Below, one piece after another: positions 36,983-45,796 of a DNA stretch of 64,000 nt. Made by a program: the position numbers and the translations under genes. The stretch is from Paraburkholderia phenazinium (GTDB lineage: Bacteria; Pseudomonadota; Gammaproteobacteria; Burkholderiales; Burkholderiaceae): NCBI RefSeq assembly GCF_900100735.1, contig NZ_FNCJ01000030.1:1-64000 (forward strand), written 5' to 3'. The notes below the pieces were generated by a model, which ran no database searches, was not told the DNA's origin, and saw nothing but the letters and a program-made list of their open reading frames with translations. Numbering within the stretch: position 1 is the first letter of the stretch; each line of letters starts with the position of its first letter.

Positions 36983-37771
36983 ATGGCCCAAAAAATGACC
37001 GATGTGACTGCGAGGCGCGGTATTCAGTCTGTTGAGATTGCATTCCGAATCCTTTCGGCGTTGCAGACCAGCGTGCGAGCACTCCCTCTCAAGGAGATTG
37101 CTGCGTTGTCCGAACTGTCGCCGAGCGCGACGAGCAACTACATGATTAGTCTGGTGCGCACCGGGCTGGTGTCGCCGGACGAAAAGCCAGGCTGCTACAA
37201 GCTCGGGCCGGCGTCGCTTGCCTTGGGTATGAGCGCGATCAACCAGCTGGACGGATTCGATATCGTTCGCCGGGAGGTGATCGCCTTGCGGGAAGCAACA
37301 CTGAGCGGCGCTGCGGTGACCGCATGGACCGAAGATGGGCCGGTGAGTCTCTTCAAGCAGGAGGGGCAGACGCGCAGTATTCTCGAGCTGAGAACGGGCC
37401 TGATTCCGCTGGTTACGACTGCCGCGGGAAGGCTCTTCATTGCCTGTCTTCAACCGGCGCGCACCGACGATCTCATTAGCCGGGAACTGCCTGCGGGACC
37501 GGAGTGGACACCGGCTTCCTTGCGGGAGGCGGCGATCACTGAATTGCGCACCTGTGGCTTCACAACGGTTCATCTCGGGGACATGGGTTACGTGTCTATC
37601 GCGGCCCCCGTCTGGGACAGGGACGGAGATCTCCGATTTGCCATCAGTCTCATCGGATCGCCTGCAACACTGAATACGGAAGTTGATGGTAAAGAGGTGA
37701 AGGCGCTACTCGATAGCGCGGTTCGAGCTACGGTTGCACTGGGCGGAAAGGTCCCCCTTAAAATCGGTTAG
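36983..37771 (+). CDS. IclR-family transcriptional regulator
   Basis: A 262-residue regulator with an N-terminal winged HTH (LPLKEIAALSELSPSATSNYM, about residues 35-60) and an IclR effector domain (about 85-255). It is transcribed away from the porin and toward the convergent operon encoding the monooxygenase pathway. The two shared palindromes suggest it controls the porin, itself and the operon that starts at 43796. Confidence 0.9.
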   Translation: MAQKMTDVTARRGIQSVEIAFRILSALQTSVRALPLKEIAALSELSPSATSNYMISLVRTGLVSPDEKPGCYKLGPASLALGMSAINQLDGFDIVRREVIALREATLSGAAVTAWTEDGPVSLFKQEGQTRSILELRTGLIPLVTTAAGRLFIACLQPARTDDLISRELPAGPEWTPASLREAAITELRTCGFTTVHLGDMGYVSIAAPVWDRDGDLRFAISLIGSPATLNTEVDGKEVKALLDSAVRATVALGGKVPLKIG

Positions 37772-37783
37772 AAGCCGCGTGCA

Positions 37784-38665
37784 TTACTGCCGATGCGCGC
37801 CGTCTTTCCCCACTGCGGCAGCAGTCAACACGATGGAATTGAATATCCCCGGTGCTTCAAGCTTCGGCATGTGGCCGATCGCATCGAGCACGTGCAGTGC
37901 CGAACTGCGGGCGGCCTCGTGGATCGGCCGGGCATGCTCGTCGATTGGTGCGAGGCGGTCCAGCTTGCCGATGATGACGGAGATCGGCGCCTGGATAGAA
38001 GGGACGAGGGATGGCGTATGTGTGGAGAAGAGCATGTCCACCGCGTGTTCCCATCCTGTAGGGGTCACCGCGTCTCTTAATCGGGATACGACCTCGCGGA
38101 CCAGGGGGCCGGCGTTCGGAGCGAGCAGGGTGTCGACCACAGCGGCGCGCGTCTCGCTCGATTGCGCCGCTGCACCTCGCATCAGGAGTTCTCGTGCGGC
38201 GTTACGTTCCGCACCGGATAGATGGCCTCGCGCAACATTCGGAGCGCTCAATACGAGGGCGCGGGTAGCCGCTGGGTACCGCGCTGCAAACGTTGCAGCG
38301 ACGACGCTGCCCCATGAACTGCCTACGACGGTTGCGCGCGAGATGCCGAGCGCAGACATCAGGTCCGCGAGTGCATCCGCATAGTCCGTGGCAGCCGGCG
38401 TGCTGATCGCAAAGGGACTGCTTTGCCCATAGCCGGGGGCGTCCCATGCAATCACCCGATGGTTCTTGCTCAGTGCGGCGAACTGCGCGCGGTATCCCGC
38501 CGAGCTCGAACCAATGCCATGCAGCAGTACGATGGCGGGCGCGTGCTCGTCGCCGGCAGCCCGATACGTGATGACCGGTTTGTCGCCCAAGGTGGGCAGA
38601 CGCAATTGCACGTGTTCGATCGCGGGCAGCGAGGCTTCAAGTAGATGGCTATCTGTGTCAGTCAT
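37784..38665 (-). CDS. alpha/beta hydrolase
   Basis: A 293-residue hydrolase. The oxyanion-hole segment LLHGIGSSSAGY, nucleophile elbow VGSSWGSVVA and late catalytic histidine in LDAIGHMPKLEAP resemble meta-cleavage-product hydrolases and lactone or ester hydrolases. It is the last gene of the minus-strand operon, 51 bases after the flavin reductase fusion gene. It may hydrolyse the ring-opened or ester product of the monooxygenase; this is inference. Confidence 0.88.
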   Translation of the reverse strand: MTDTDSHLLEASLPAIEHVQLRLPTLGDKPVITYRAAGDEHAPAIVLLHGIGSSSAGYRAQFAALSKNHRVIAWDAPGYGQSSPFAISTPAATDYADALADLMSALGISRATVVGSSWGSVVAATFAARYPAATRALVLSAPNVARGHLSGAERNAARELLMRGAAAQSSETRAAVVDTLLAPNAGPLVREVVSRLRDAVTPTGWEHAVDMLFSTHTPSLVPSIQAPISVIIGKLDRLAPIDEHARPIHEAARSSALHVLDAIGHMPKLEAPGIFNSIVLTAAAVGKDGAHRQ

Positions 38666-38716
38666 GGATCGGGTCTGGCCTTTATATCAGTCGCTTTAGC
38701 TTAGGGAAATGCCAAT

Positions 38717-39826
38717 TCACGCTTCGCTCAATGCAGCAGAGATCTCCTGCGCAGCGGCCTGGAGGGCTTCCGCACAAGGGCCGTCAACCGCGGCGTCGAA
38801 ATGCTCTGCCGGCCCGATTGCCGTTAGCGCCAGCACCGCCAGTCCGCTTGGAGAAAGAATGGGCACGCTGATGGCGTTGGCGAGTGCCCGATCGTCATAA
38901 AACGGCCCGGGCCGTCTCGTCGCGACATGCGAGGACCTTATGGACTCAAGCACGTTTGCGAGTGATACCGCGGTGAGAGGTAGTTCGTCTACGGCTTGTC
39001 GCGTGTTGTCGCGCAGTTCCGCCGTTACGAATCGATCGACCGCTTCGGGCGGAAGGAACGCCGTCAGCGCCAACCCCGAAGCGGAGGAAGTCACCGGAAG
39101 CACAAGCCCCAACGGCAGATCGGCGGCCACCGGCGTGGTTGCGGCTTGCCACGCGATCACCGTGGGACCGTGATTGCCCCACGCTACCAGCGCAAGTGTC
39201 TTGTCCAGCGTCCGCGCGAGCCGCAACATGGCGCGGCTTGCCAGCCGTACTGCGTGTGGCTGCGATTTCATCGCGCCCTTCGTTCCGACTGGCGCGATGC
39301 CGAGGTCGTGCGGGTCGGTGACCAGATACTGGCCGCCGCCAAATACCAGCGGCCGTCGCGTGCTCTGGCGTATGCAATCCACCGATCCGACATAAATCAC
39401 GTGGTCTCCCCCGGGGTAGCGGGCGGCCACCTTGCACTCCAGCCATGCGCTGCAATCGCGCAACAGCGGCAGGCCGTCGACCCCACGCTCATAGTCGATG
39501 CCGGAGAATTTGTCCGGCGACCGGGTCGCAAAGTGATTGGCGAGGTCGTATTGGTCCTCAGCCAGAATGTTGATGGTGAATCTCCCGGCATCCTTGAACG
39601 CCGAATGGCTTCCCGCGGATGTCGCCTGGCTCCATAGAACAAGAGGCGGGTCGAGGGAGACCGAGGAGAACGAATTGGCTGTGAGGCCGTGCATTCGCCC
39701 CTCGGCGTCGAGCGTGGTGATCACGGTGACACCGGTGACGAATGACCCGAGCACGTCTCTCAGTTGACGTTTGTCGAACGTCCTGGTCGCGGGACGTTCG
39801 TGGTCTAACGAAGTGCTTCCGGTCAT
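38717..39826 (-). CDS. flavin reductase fused to an IclR-type effector domain
   Basis: A 369-residue two-domain protein. Residues about 18-170 are a flavin:NAD(P)H reductase domain (LGSFVTGVTVITT, TANSFSSVSLDPPLVLW, GRFTINILAEDQ). Residues about 190-365 resemble the ligand-binding half of IclR regulators (MLRLARTLDKTLALVAW, ANAISVPILSPSGLAVLALTAIGP) with no helix-turn-helix. Its ATG overlaps the monooxygenase stop by 4 bases (ATGA), so it is the reductase partner. The sensor domain may gate FMNH2 production by substrate, as the extra domain does in p-hydroxyphenylacetate hydroxylase reductase. Confidence 0.85.
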   Translation of the reverse strand: MTGSTSLDHERPATRTFDKRQLRDVLGSFVTGVTVITTLDAEGRMHGLTANSFSSVSLDPPLVLWSQATSAGSHSAFKDAGRFTINILAEDQYDLANHFATRSPDKFSGIDYERGVDGLPLLRDCSAWLECKVAARYPGGDHVIYVGSVDCIRQSTRRPLVFGGGQYLVTDPHDLGIAPVGTKGAMKSQPHAVRLASRAMLRLARTLDKTLALVAWGNHGPTVIAWQAATTPVAADLPLGLVLPVTSSASGLALTAFLPPEAVDRFVTAELRDNTRQAVDELPLTAVSLANVLESIRSSHVATRRPGPFYDDRALANAISVPILSPSGLAVLALTAIGPAEHFDAAVDGPCAEALQAAAQEISAALSEA

Positions 39827-40845
39827 GACAGAACCTTTTGCGACTCGCTGAATGCCGGCATGACGGCCTCGTGAAACAGACCGATCGATGTCCAGGCTTC
39901 CTGAACGGACATGTCCCCGAACATGAACGTTCCGATCAGGTAGTTGAAACCCCCGTCGTTCGCCTGCTCTAGCAGCTTTTCACGAACCGTTTCCGGGCGG
40001 CCCACGACGGCGAGACCCGATTCCAGGAGCGGTTCGATCGTCGGCGGAAGCTTTGCGTTGACCGGTTCCGTGCCGTGCTTTTTCCAGAGCTTGAAAAAGT
40101 TCGGATAGAAGACCGACCATGCCCGTGAGGCAATTTCCATTGCCTCCTGATCCGTTTCCGCGACGACGATATAGCGATTCACGCCGATCAGCGGCTCAGG
40201 GGTGGATGGATGCCGTTTGCTGAATTCTTCGCGATATCGATCGGTGATGGCTGTGACTCGCTGGACCGGACCGCCGCACACGATGTTCATCTTCTCCTGG
40301 GCGGGCCACACCGTCGACTCCGGCGAGGCCAGCGCGTACCAGGTCGGAGGGGGCGTCTGCAGCGGTTTGAGTTCGATCGGCATGTCGTTGAACTGCCAGA
40401 ACGTCCCCTGATAGTTGAGGGTGTCCGAGCTGAGATACCGCTTGATGATTTCGTGCGACTCGATGTATCTGGCCTGAGCCGTGGACGGATCGATGCCGAG
40501 CGCCTCGATTTCGTGGGGCGAGGCGCCTCGCCCCACGCCATACTCCAGGCGGCCGCCGCTCAGATTGTCGAGCATGCAAATTTCTTCGGCGAGACGCACC
40601 GGATGGTGGATCGGCAGAATGTAGACCAGCGGAGACAGGCGCAGTTTTTGGGTGCGCTGCGCGGCAGCCGCAAGAAACACGCTTTGCGATGGGCAAGCAC
40701 TCAGGGTAGTCGCATGGTGTTCCGACATGTGGTAGCAATGGAAGCCGAGCCTGTCGTAGAGTCCGATAATCTCCAGCCTGTCTTCGTACTGCTTATGAAT
40801 AGGCAGGCCGTTGCGGTCGTTTTGGTCAAATATGCCGAATTTCAT
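39823..40845 (-). CDS. luciferase-like (LLM-class) flavin-dependent monooxygenase
   Basis: A 340-residue TIM-barrel monooxygenase with FHCYHMSEHHATTLSACPS, LSPLVYILPIHHPVRLAEE, MLDNLSGGRLEYGVGRGASPHE and a C-terminal substrate-loop region. It uses reduced flavin supplied by the overlapping reductase gene. In this operon (hydrolase, acyl-CoA ligase, enoyl-CoA hydratase) it probably performs an early oxygenation, possibly Baeyer-Villiger type. The substrate is unknown. Confidence 0.9.
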   Translation of the reverse strand: MKFGIFDQNDRNGLPIHKQYEDRLEIIGLYDRLGFHCYHMSEHHATTLSACPSQSVFLAAAAQRTQKLRLSPLVYILPIHHPVRLAEEICMLDNLSGGRLEYGVGRGASPHEIEALGIDPSTAQARYIESHEIIKRYLSSDTLNYQGTFWQFNDMPIELKPLQTPPPTWYALASPESTVWPAQEKMNIVCGGPVQRVTAITDRYREEFSKRHPSTPEPLIGVNRYIVVAETDQEAMEIASRAWSVFYPNFFKLWKKHGTEPVNAKLPPTIEPLLESGLAVVGRPETVREKLLEQANDGGFNYLIGTFMFGDMSVQEAWTSIGLFHEAVMPAFSESQKVLS

Positions 40846-40884
40846 CGATTTTCCAGTAAGGTATGAATTGAGCGATCTTCCGAC

Positions 40885-41250
40885 TTAGCGCGGCGACGAC
40901 TTGCTGAATACCTGAAAGATGTTCTCTTCCGGATCTTTGTAGGTGGCAACGACGCCGTGTGTGCCCATGTCGCGCTGCGCGAGTAGCTGGCCTCCGGAAG
41001 ACAGGATTTTCTGCTGGACCTCGTCCTGCGCCTCCCCGGCAACATGGAAAACGGGGACCGCGCCAACGGCTCCTTGCGCCGCTTCCTCTGCCGAACTCAG
41101 TGCAAATGCGCTGCGCTGCAGACGGAACTGTGTCCACTTGTTCTCGTCACGAAACTGGACAGGCATCCCCAGCGAGGATGCATAGAAATTTTCCAGTCTG
41201 GCAATATCCTTGGAGACGAAATAGACCGTTTGTATGTCAGCTTCTGCCAT
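40885..41250 (-). CDS. VOC-superfamily protein (glyoxalase/dioxygenase-like)
   Basis: A 121-residue single betaalphabetabetabeta-module pair. The start IQTVYFVSKDIARLENFYASSLGMPVQFRD is split across the first module, and TYKDPEENIFQVF is near the C-terminus with a putative metal glutamate. The ATG at 41250 is preferred to the TTG one codon upstream. It lies 39 bases before the monooxygenase gene in the same operon. It could be an isomerase, lyase or ligand-binding protein of the pathway. Confidence 0.8.
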   Translation of the reverse strand: MAEADIQTVYFVSKDIARLENFYASSLGMPVQFRDENKWTQFRLQRSAFALSSAEEAAQGAVGAVPVFHVAGEAQDEVQQKILSSGGQLLAQRDMGTHGVVATYKDPEENIFQVFSKSSPR

Positions 41251-41306
41251 CAAAGTACTCCTAAATGGTTATAAAGAAATTGCTGTCGCGTCCTCGTGAA
41301 GGAGCG

Positions 41307-42968
41307 TCAAGCTGTGTGTTGTTCTTTCAGTCCAAGCTCATCGATCATAATTTTCCGAATCAGGTACTTCTGGATTTTTCCCGTCACGGTGGTCGGAAAC
41401 GAATCGACAAAGCGGATGTATTTAGGCACCTTGTAATGTGCTATCCGACCCTTGCAAAAGTCGCGGACTGCGGCGTCGTCCAAGGCCATCTCCGGCTTGA
41501 CGACGATCCATGCGCAGAGTTCTTCGCCGAAATGCCGGTCCGGTACGCCGACCACCTGCACATCGAGAACGCCCGGGCAGGTGTACAGAAACTCTTCAAT
41601 CTCCCGGGGATAAAGGTTTTCACCGCCGCGGATGACCATGTCCTTGATTCGCCCGACGATGTTGACAAAGCCATCCGAATCCATCGTGGCGAGATCGCCC
41701 GTGTGCATCCAGCCTTCGGCGTCGATTGCCTCGCGCGTCCGTTCGGGCTGGTTCCAGTAGCCAAGCATCACCGAGTAGCCACGGGTGCAGAGTTCGCCGG
41801 ACTGACCGCGTTCCACGGTCTGGCCGGTCAGCGGGTCGACGATCTTTACGTCGAGATGAGGCAATACCTGACCGACCGTGGCAACCCGCTTCTCAACCGG
41901 GGTATCCGTCATGCTTTGGCAGCTCACCGGACTCGTTTCCGTCATGCCGTAAGCGATCGTGATCTCGGGCAGATGCATATCGCCGACCACCCGCTTCATG
42001 ATCTCGATAGGGCAAGGCGAACCAGCCATGATGCCGGTGCGCAGGCTGCTCATATCGAACTCCGCAAAGCGCGGGTGATTGAGTGCAGCAATGAACATGG
42101 TCGGCACTCCGTACAGCGCAGTGCATTTTTCCGCCTGCACGGTCTCCAGGACGGCTTCGGCGTCGAAGCGCTCGGCGGGATAGACGATCGTCGAGCCATG
42201 GGTCAGGCAAGCCAGGTTGCCCATGACCATGCCGAAGCAGTGGTACATCGGCACCGGGACGCAGACTCGATCCGCGTGGGTGAGCTTCATGCACTCGCCC
42301 ACAAAGAAACCGTTGTTCAGGATGTTGCGATGACTCAGCGTAGCGGCCTTGGGAAGCCCCGTCGTCCCGCTGGTGAACTGGATGTTGACGGCATCGTCCG
42401 GGCGCACGGTGCGGCGTACCGCCTCAAGCGCTGCACTGTCCGCAGCGGCAACGCGGAGCAGGTCGGAGAAGCGTTGCGCGCCGGGCTCGTCCGGGCAGTC
42501 GGCAGCGTCGATCCACCAGATCGTCTCGAGGCTCGGCAGCCGGTCCTTCCCCAGCTCCCGCAACATGCTCAGATATGCGCTCGACCGGTATCGGGCCATC
42601 GTCACAATGGCTTTGCACCCCACCAGGTTGAGTGCATGCTCCAGCTCCGAGGTCCGATAGGCTGGATTGATGTTGACGAGTATCAACCCCGCCTTTGCCG
42701 TGGCTACTTGCAATAGTAGCCAGGCGATATTCGTCTGGGACCAGATACCGATCCGGTCGCCCGGTTTGAGCCCTGAATCGAGAAGCGCTGCCGCTAGCCG
42801 GTCCGACTTTTCGCGAAGTTCGCGGTAGCTTAGCCGAACCCCTTCATGACGGCTGACCACCGCAACATGGTCGCCCATTTTGCTGGCGATCTCGTCGAAT
42901 GCGTCGCCGATGGTCTTGTCGATTAGTTCGGGGAAGCGTGTTCCGCGCTCATAGGAAAGTGTCTGCAT
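41307..42968 (-). CDS. AMP-forming acyl-CoA synthetase
   Basis: A 553-residue adenylate-forming ligase. The P-loop-like FTSGTTGLPKA, the hinge region GWMHTGDLATMDSDGF, GRIKDMVIRGGENLYPRE and the C-terminal catalytic lysine in TGKIQKYLIR are all present. It activates a carboxylic acid to its CoA thioester. Second gene of the operon, 39 bases after the enoyl-CoA hydratase. The neighbours suggest a substrate freed by the hydrolase or monooxygenase. Confidence 0.92.
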   Translation of the reverse strand: MQTLSYERGTRFPELIDKTIGDAFDEIASKMGDHVAVVSRHEGVRLSYRELREKSDRLAAALLDSGLKPGDRIGIWSQTNIAWLLLQVATAKAGLILVNINPAYRTSELEHALNLVGCKAIVTMARYRSSAYLSMLRELGKDRLPSLETIWWIDAADCPDEPGAQRFSDLLRVAAADSAALEAVRRTVRPDDAVNIQFTSGTTGLPKAATLSHRNILNNGFFVGECMKLTHADRVCVPVPMYHCFGMVMGNLACLTHGSTIVYPAERFDAEAVLETVQAEKCTALYGVPTMFIAALNHPRFAEFDMSSLRTGIMAGSPCPIEIMKRVVGDMHLPEITIAYGMTETSPVSCQSMTDTPVEKRVATVGQVLPHLDVKIVDPLTGQTVERGQSGELCTRGYSVMLGYWNQPERTREAIDAEGWMHTGDLATMDSDGFVNIVGRIKDMVIRGGENLYPREIEEFLYTCPGVLDVQVVGVPDRHFGEELCAWIVVKPEMALDDAAVRDFCKGRIAHYKVPKYIRFVDSFPTTVTGKIQKYLIRKIMIDELGLKEQHTA

Positions 42969-43007
42969 CGATATTTTCCGCGCCGTTGGTTTGCCTGAAC
43001 TGAAGAC

Positions 43008-43796
43008 TCATTTGCCGAGGAAAACGACTGGAGCCGGCTCTTCGCCGCGAGTGACGGCTTCTGCTCGTGCAGTTCGCCCTTTCCTGGCGTCTTCCGTCGT
43101 GTGCAGTGGCATGGTGAGGTCCAGGGTCAGCACGTCGGCACCGGGCACGCCGCCGCCCGACCATGCCTTGAGGAGCGCGCGAACGGCGCCATACGAGCGA
43201 GTCGGGCCGTTGGCAAGCTTGATGGCGAGATCCTCGGCGACTTTCTCGACCTGATCTTCGCCGACGACGAAGGCGGCAACACCGAGCTGACCGGCGGTCG
43301 TGCCGGACATGGGTTCGCTGAGCATTGCATAGCGAGCTGCATACGCGCGCCCCGCTCTTTCCGCCAGACGCTGCACGCCGCCCGCGACAGGCGCCGAGCC
43401 GACGGACGCTTCAATGCAGCGGAAGGTGGCGTTCTCTGCCGCGACAATGAAGTCGCAAGCGAGAGCCAGCTCGAATGCGCCGCCGAATGCTGCGCCGCGC
43501 ACCGCGGCAATCGTCGGGATCTGGAGGCCTTCGATTGACCGATAGGTATGGTGAATCTGCGCAATGAAGGTTCGCCAATCGTCGAAACCTTTGTCGATGA
43601 AATCGAGGACGTCGCCGCCCTTGCTGAAATCGGGGCCCTGGGCACGGAACAGGAGCGAGCGGATATCGGCCTTGCTGGCCTCCCGGACCGAACTCTCGAG
43701 GCAGTCGGCGAAATCGGCCGCAATGAGATTGAAGGGAGGATTGGCCAATACGATATGGCCTACGTTCTGACGACGTTCGAAGTAGATGCTTTTCAT
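43008..43796 (-). CDS. enoyl-CoA hydratase/isomerase family protein
   Basis: A 262-residue crotonase-fold protein. The oxyanion-hole segments are FSKGGDVLDF and AVRGAAFGGAFELALACDF; glutamates occur at both usual catalytic positions (GAFEL and RCIEASVG). It is the first gene of the minus-strand operon. An IclR-type palindrome lies 70 bases upstream. Its reaction could be hydration, isomerisation or retro-aldol cleavage of a CoA thioester. Confidence 0.88.
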   Translation of the reverse strand: MKSIYFERRQNVGHIVLANPPFNLIAADFADCLESSVREASKADIRSLLFRAQGPDFSKGGDVLDFIDKGFDDWRTFIAQIHHTYRSIEGLQIPTIAAVRGAAFGGAFELALACDFIVAAENATFRCIEASVGSAPVAGGVQRLAERAGRAYAARYAMLSEPMSGTTAGQLGVAAFVVGEDQVEKVAEDLAIKLANGPTRSYGAVRALLKAWSGGGVPGADVLTLDLTMPLHTTEDARKGRTARAEAVTRGEEPAPVVFLGK

Positions 43797-44136
43797 TGAA
43801 AGGAATCCTTAATAAATGATGGCGATCCTGAAAGCCTTGATGTCTCCTGCCAGGCTCTGCGCATTCATTCAACAATAGTGAATGCGTGCAGCATTGTTGT
43901 ATATTAGGATGCCGGTGAAGGCGTGTCAACCTGTTCGCCGATGACGGCATGCCAGGGATTACACCTTGGGTGGCATCTCTGGATTGATTCTTGTCGTTCT
44001 GCCAAGGGCAACGATGCGTTGCAACCGTGGAGATAGGCGAGTGAGCGTGGTGGACGTAGCATCCAGATCGAACCCCTCGCCGGGTGCAAGCGATTTCCCC
44101 CAGCGGTATCACTGCAGATATAGGAAGGAGCTCGAA
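43797..44136. other. 340-bp divergent region (operon / wrbA)
   Basis: It holds the CATTCA-N7-TGAATG palindrome (43866-43884) and an AT-rich stretch (TTGTTGTATATTAGG) that probably includes a promoter. AAGGAG precedes the wrbA ATG. No gene is seen. Confidence 0.55.
43866..43884. promoter_or_regulatory. operator candidate CATTCA-N7-TGAATG (catabolic operon head)
   Basis: CATTCA-ACAATAG-TGAATG matches the site at 36865-36883 in 18 of 19 bases. It lies 70 bases upstream of the enoyl-CoA hydratase start and about 253 bases upstream of wrbA. It links the IclR regulator to this operon. Confidence 0.65.
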
Positions 44137-44736
44137 ATGTCGAAAGTTCTGGTTTTGTACTATTCGTCGTATGGCCACGTCGAAACGCTGGCGGATGCCG
44201 TCGCCGAAGGCGCGCGCTCGACAGGCGCTACGGTCGACGTCAAGCGGGTGCCGGAAACTGCCCCACAGGAGGTCGCCAAGGCCGCCTACTTCAAGCTGGA
44301 CCAGAAGGCGCCGGTTGCCACGGTCGCCGAGCTGGCCGACTACGACGCCATTGTGGTCGGCACGCCGACCCGGTTCGGGCGCATCTCGTCGCAGATGGCG
44401 GCATTCCTGGATCAAGCCGGCGGCCTGTGGATGAGCGGCGCGCTGAACGGCAAGGTCGGCGGCGCCTTCACTTCCACCGCCAGCCAGCACGGCGGACAGG
44501 AAACGACGCTGTTCTCGGTCATTACCAATCTGCTGCACTTCGGCATGACCATCGTCGGCCTGCCGTACAGCCACCAGGGGCAGATGACGCTGGACGAAAT
44601 TGTCGGCGGTGCTCCCTATGGCGCCACCACGATCGCCGGTGGACAAGGCCAGCGCCAGCCGAGCGCTATCGAGCTTGCCGGCGCTCGCCACCAGGGCGAA
44701 CTGATCGCCCGGACGGCAAACAAGCTGTTTGGCTGA
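44137..44736 (+). CDS. wrbA: NAD(P)H:quinone oxidoreductase, WrbA type
   Basis: A 199-residue flavodoxin-like FMN protein. The N-terminal phosphate loop is YYSSYGHVETLADAVAEG, followed by GTPTRFGRISSQM and TASQHGGQETT. It carries out two-electron reduction of quinones, protecting against redox cycling. ATG 44137 has AAGGAG 7 bases upstream. It is followed 41 bases later by an esterase gene. Confidence 0.93.
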   Translation: MSKVLVLYYSSYGHVETLADAVAEGARSTGATVDVKRVPETAPQEVAKAAYFKLDQKAPVATVAELADYDAIVVGTPTRFGRISSQMAAFLDQAGGLWMSGALNGKVGGAFTSTASQHGGQETTLFSVITNLLHFGMTIVGLPYSHQGQMTLDEIVGGAPYGATTIAGGQGQRQPSAIELAGARHQGELIARTANKLFG

Positions 44737-44777
44737 GCGTCAGTCAAATTCACCCCATCAATTCGAAGGAGCGGACC

Positions 44778-45755
44778 ATGCAACGTCCGACGACTGCAGG
44801 TGTGTCGAGGAATTTCGTCGTAACCCATCCGCTGGACCCGGAAGATGGGGTGATCGTCACCGCCTCGCGAGAAATGGCGAGGCCCATGAAAGGTAAGTTG
44901 AGGGGAATTGAAGGACGTGAGCCATTCAATGCCTTGATGGAGGGCGTTTTGCCACGCGATGACGTGAGCTTCGAATCCGACACGGTTGGCGGTATCCCGG
45001 GGCTCTGGGTTCATCCCGCGCATGGCCGATCCAGCGAGGCGATTCTCCATCTGCACGGCGGATGGTTCAACCTGGGAACGGCGAAAGCATTCCGTCACCT
45101 GGTCGGGCAGATCGCTGCGAGGGCGGGAGCGAGTGCATTTATCCCGGACTACCGGCTTGCTCCCGAGCATCCCTTTCCTGCGGCCGCCGACGATGTGCTG
45201 GCGAGTTACCGCGGGCTCGAGGAAAGGGAAATTCGCCGGATTGCCATCACGGGAGACTCTGCCGGGGGCAATCTCGCACTGGTACTCGCTGCGCGCGTTT
45301 CCGGCGACGCGGTCTCCGCCCAGGCGGCCCTGGTTGGAGTGGCCGCACTATCGCCGGTGACTGATTTGACGCTCTCGGGCGAGACATACGTGACGCGCGC
45401 GGATGCCGATCCGTATTTCACCCTCCCGCAGGTAGCGGAACTGGTGCGTTCCTATTTGGGGAGTGCCGATCCGAAACTTCCGCTCGCTTCGCCGCTCCAC
45501 GCGCGGCTTTCCGGGTTGCCACCCGTACGCATTCATGTCGGAGACGACGAACTATTGCTCGACGATTCGCGCAGCTATGTCGAGCGTGCAGTTGCCGCCG
45601 GAACCGATGCCCGGCTTGATGTCTGGATGGGGATGCCGCATGGATTCGCCGGCAGTATCGGCAGGTTGAAGGCGTCGGCACAAGCGTTGGATGCCATCGG
45701 CGTGTTTCTCGCTGAGAAGCTGCTGGCAGGTGCTGGCCCGCACACTGCACGCTGA
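44778..45755 (+). CDS. alpha/beta hydrolase, HSL/esterase family
   Basis: A 325-residue hormone-sensitive-lipase-type esterase. The oxyanion-hole motif H93-G-G-W, YRLAPEHPFPAA, nucleophile elbow G159-D-S161-A-G, acid region VGDDELLLDD and catalytic histidine in MPHGFAG are all present. GAAGGAG precedes the ATG. Probably co-transcribed with wrbA. The substrate is a short acyl ester; identity unknown. Confidence 0.9.
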   Translation: MQRPTTAGVSRNFVVTHPLDPEDGVIVTASREMARPMKGKLRGIEGREPFNALMEGVLPRDDVSFESDTVGGIPGLWVHPAHGRSSEAILHLHGGWFNLGTAKAFRHLVGQIAARAGASAFIPDYRLAPEHPFPAAADDVLASYRGLEEREIRRIAITGDSAGGNLALVLAARVSGDAVSAQAALVGVAALSPVTDLTLSGETYVTRADADPYFTLPQVAELVRSYLGSADPKLPLASPLHARLSGLPPVRIHVGDDELLLDDSRSYVERAVAAGTDARLDVWMGMPHGFAGSIGRLKASAQALDAIGVFLAEKLLAGAGPHTAR

Positions 45756-45796
45756 AACCACGGCGCAAGTTGCGGGGCACACCGCTGGCGGCCGCG

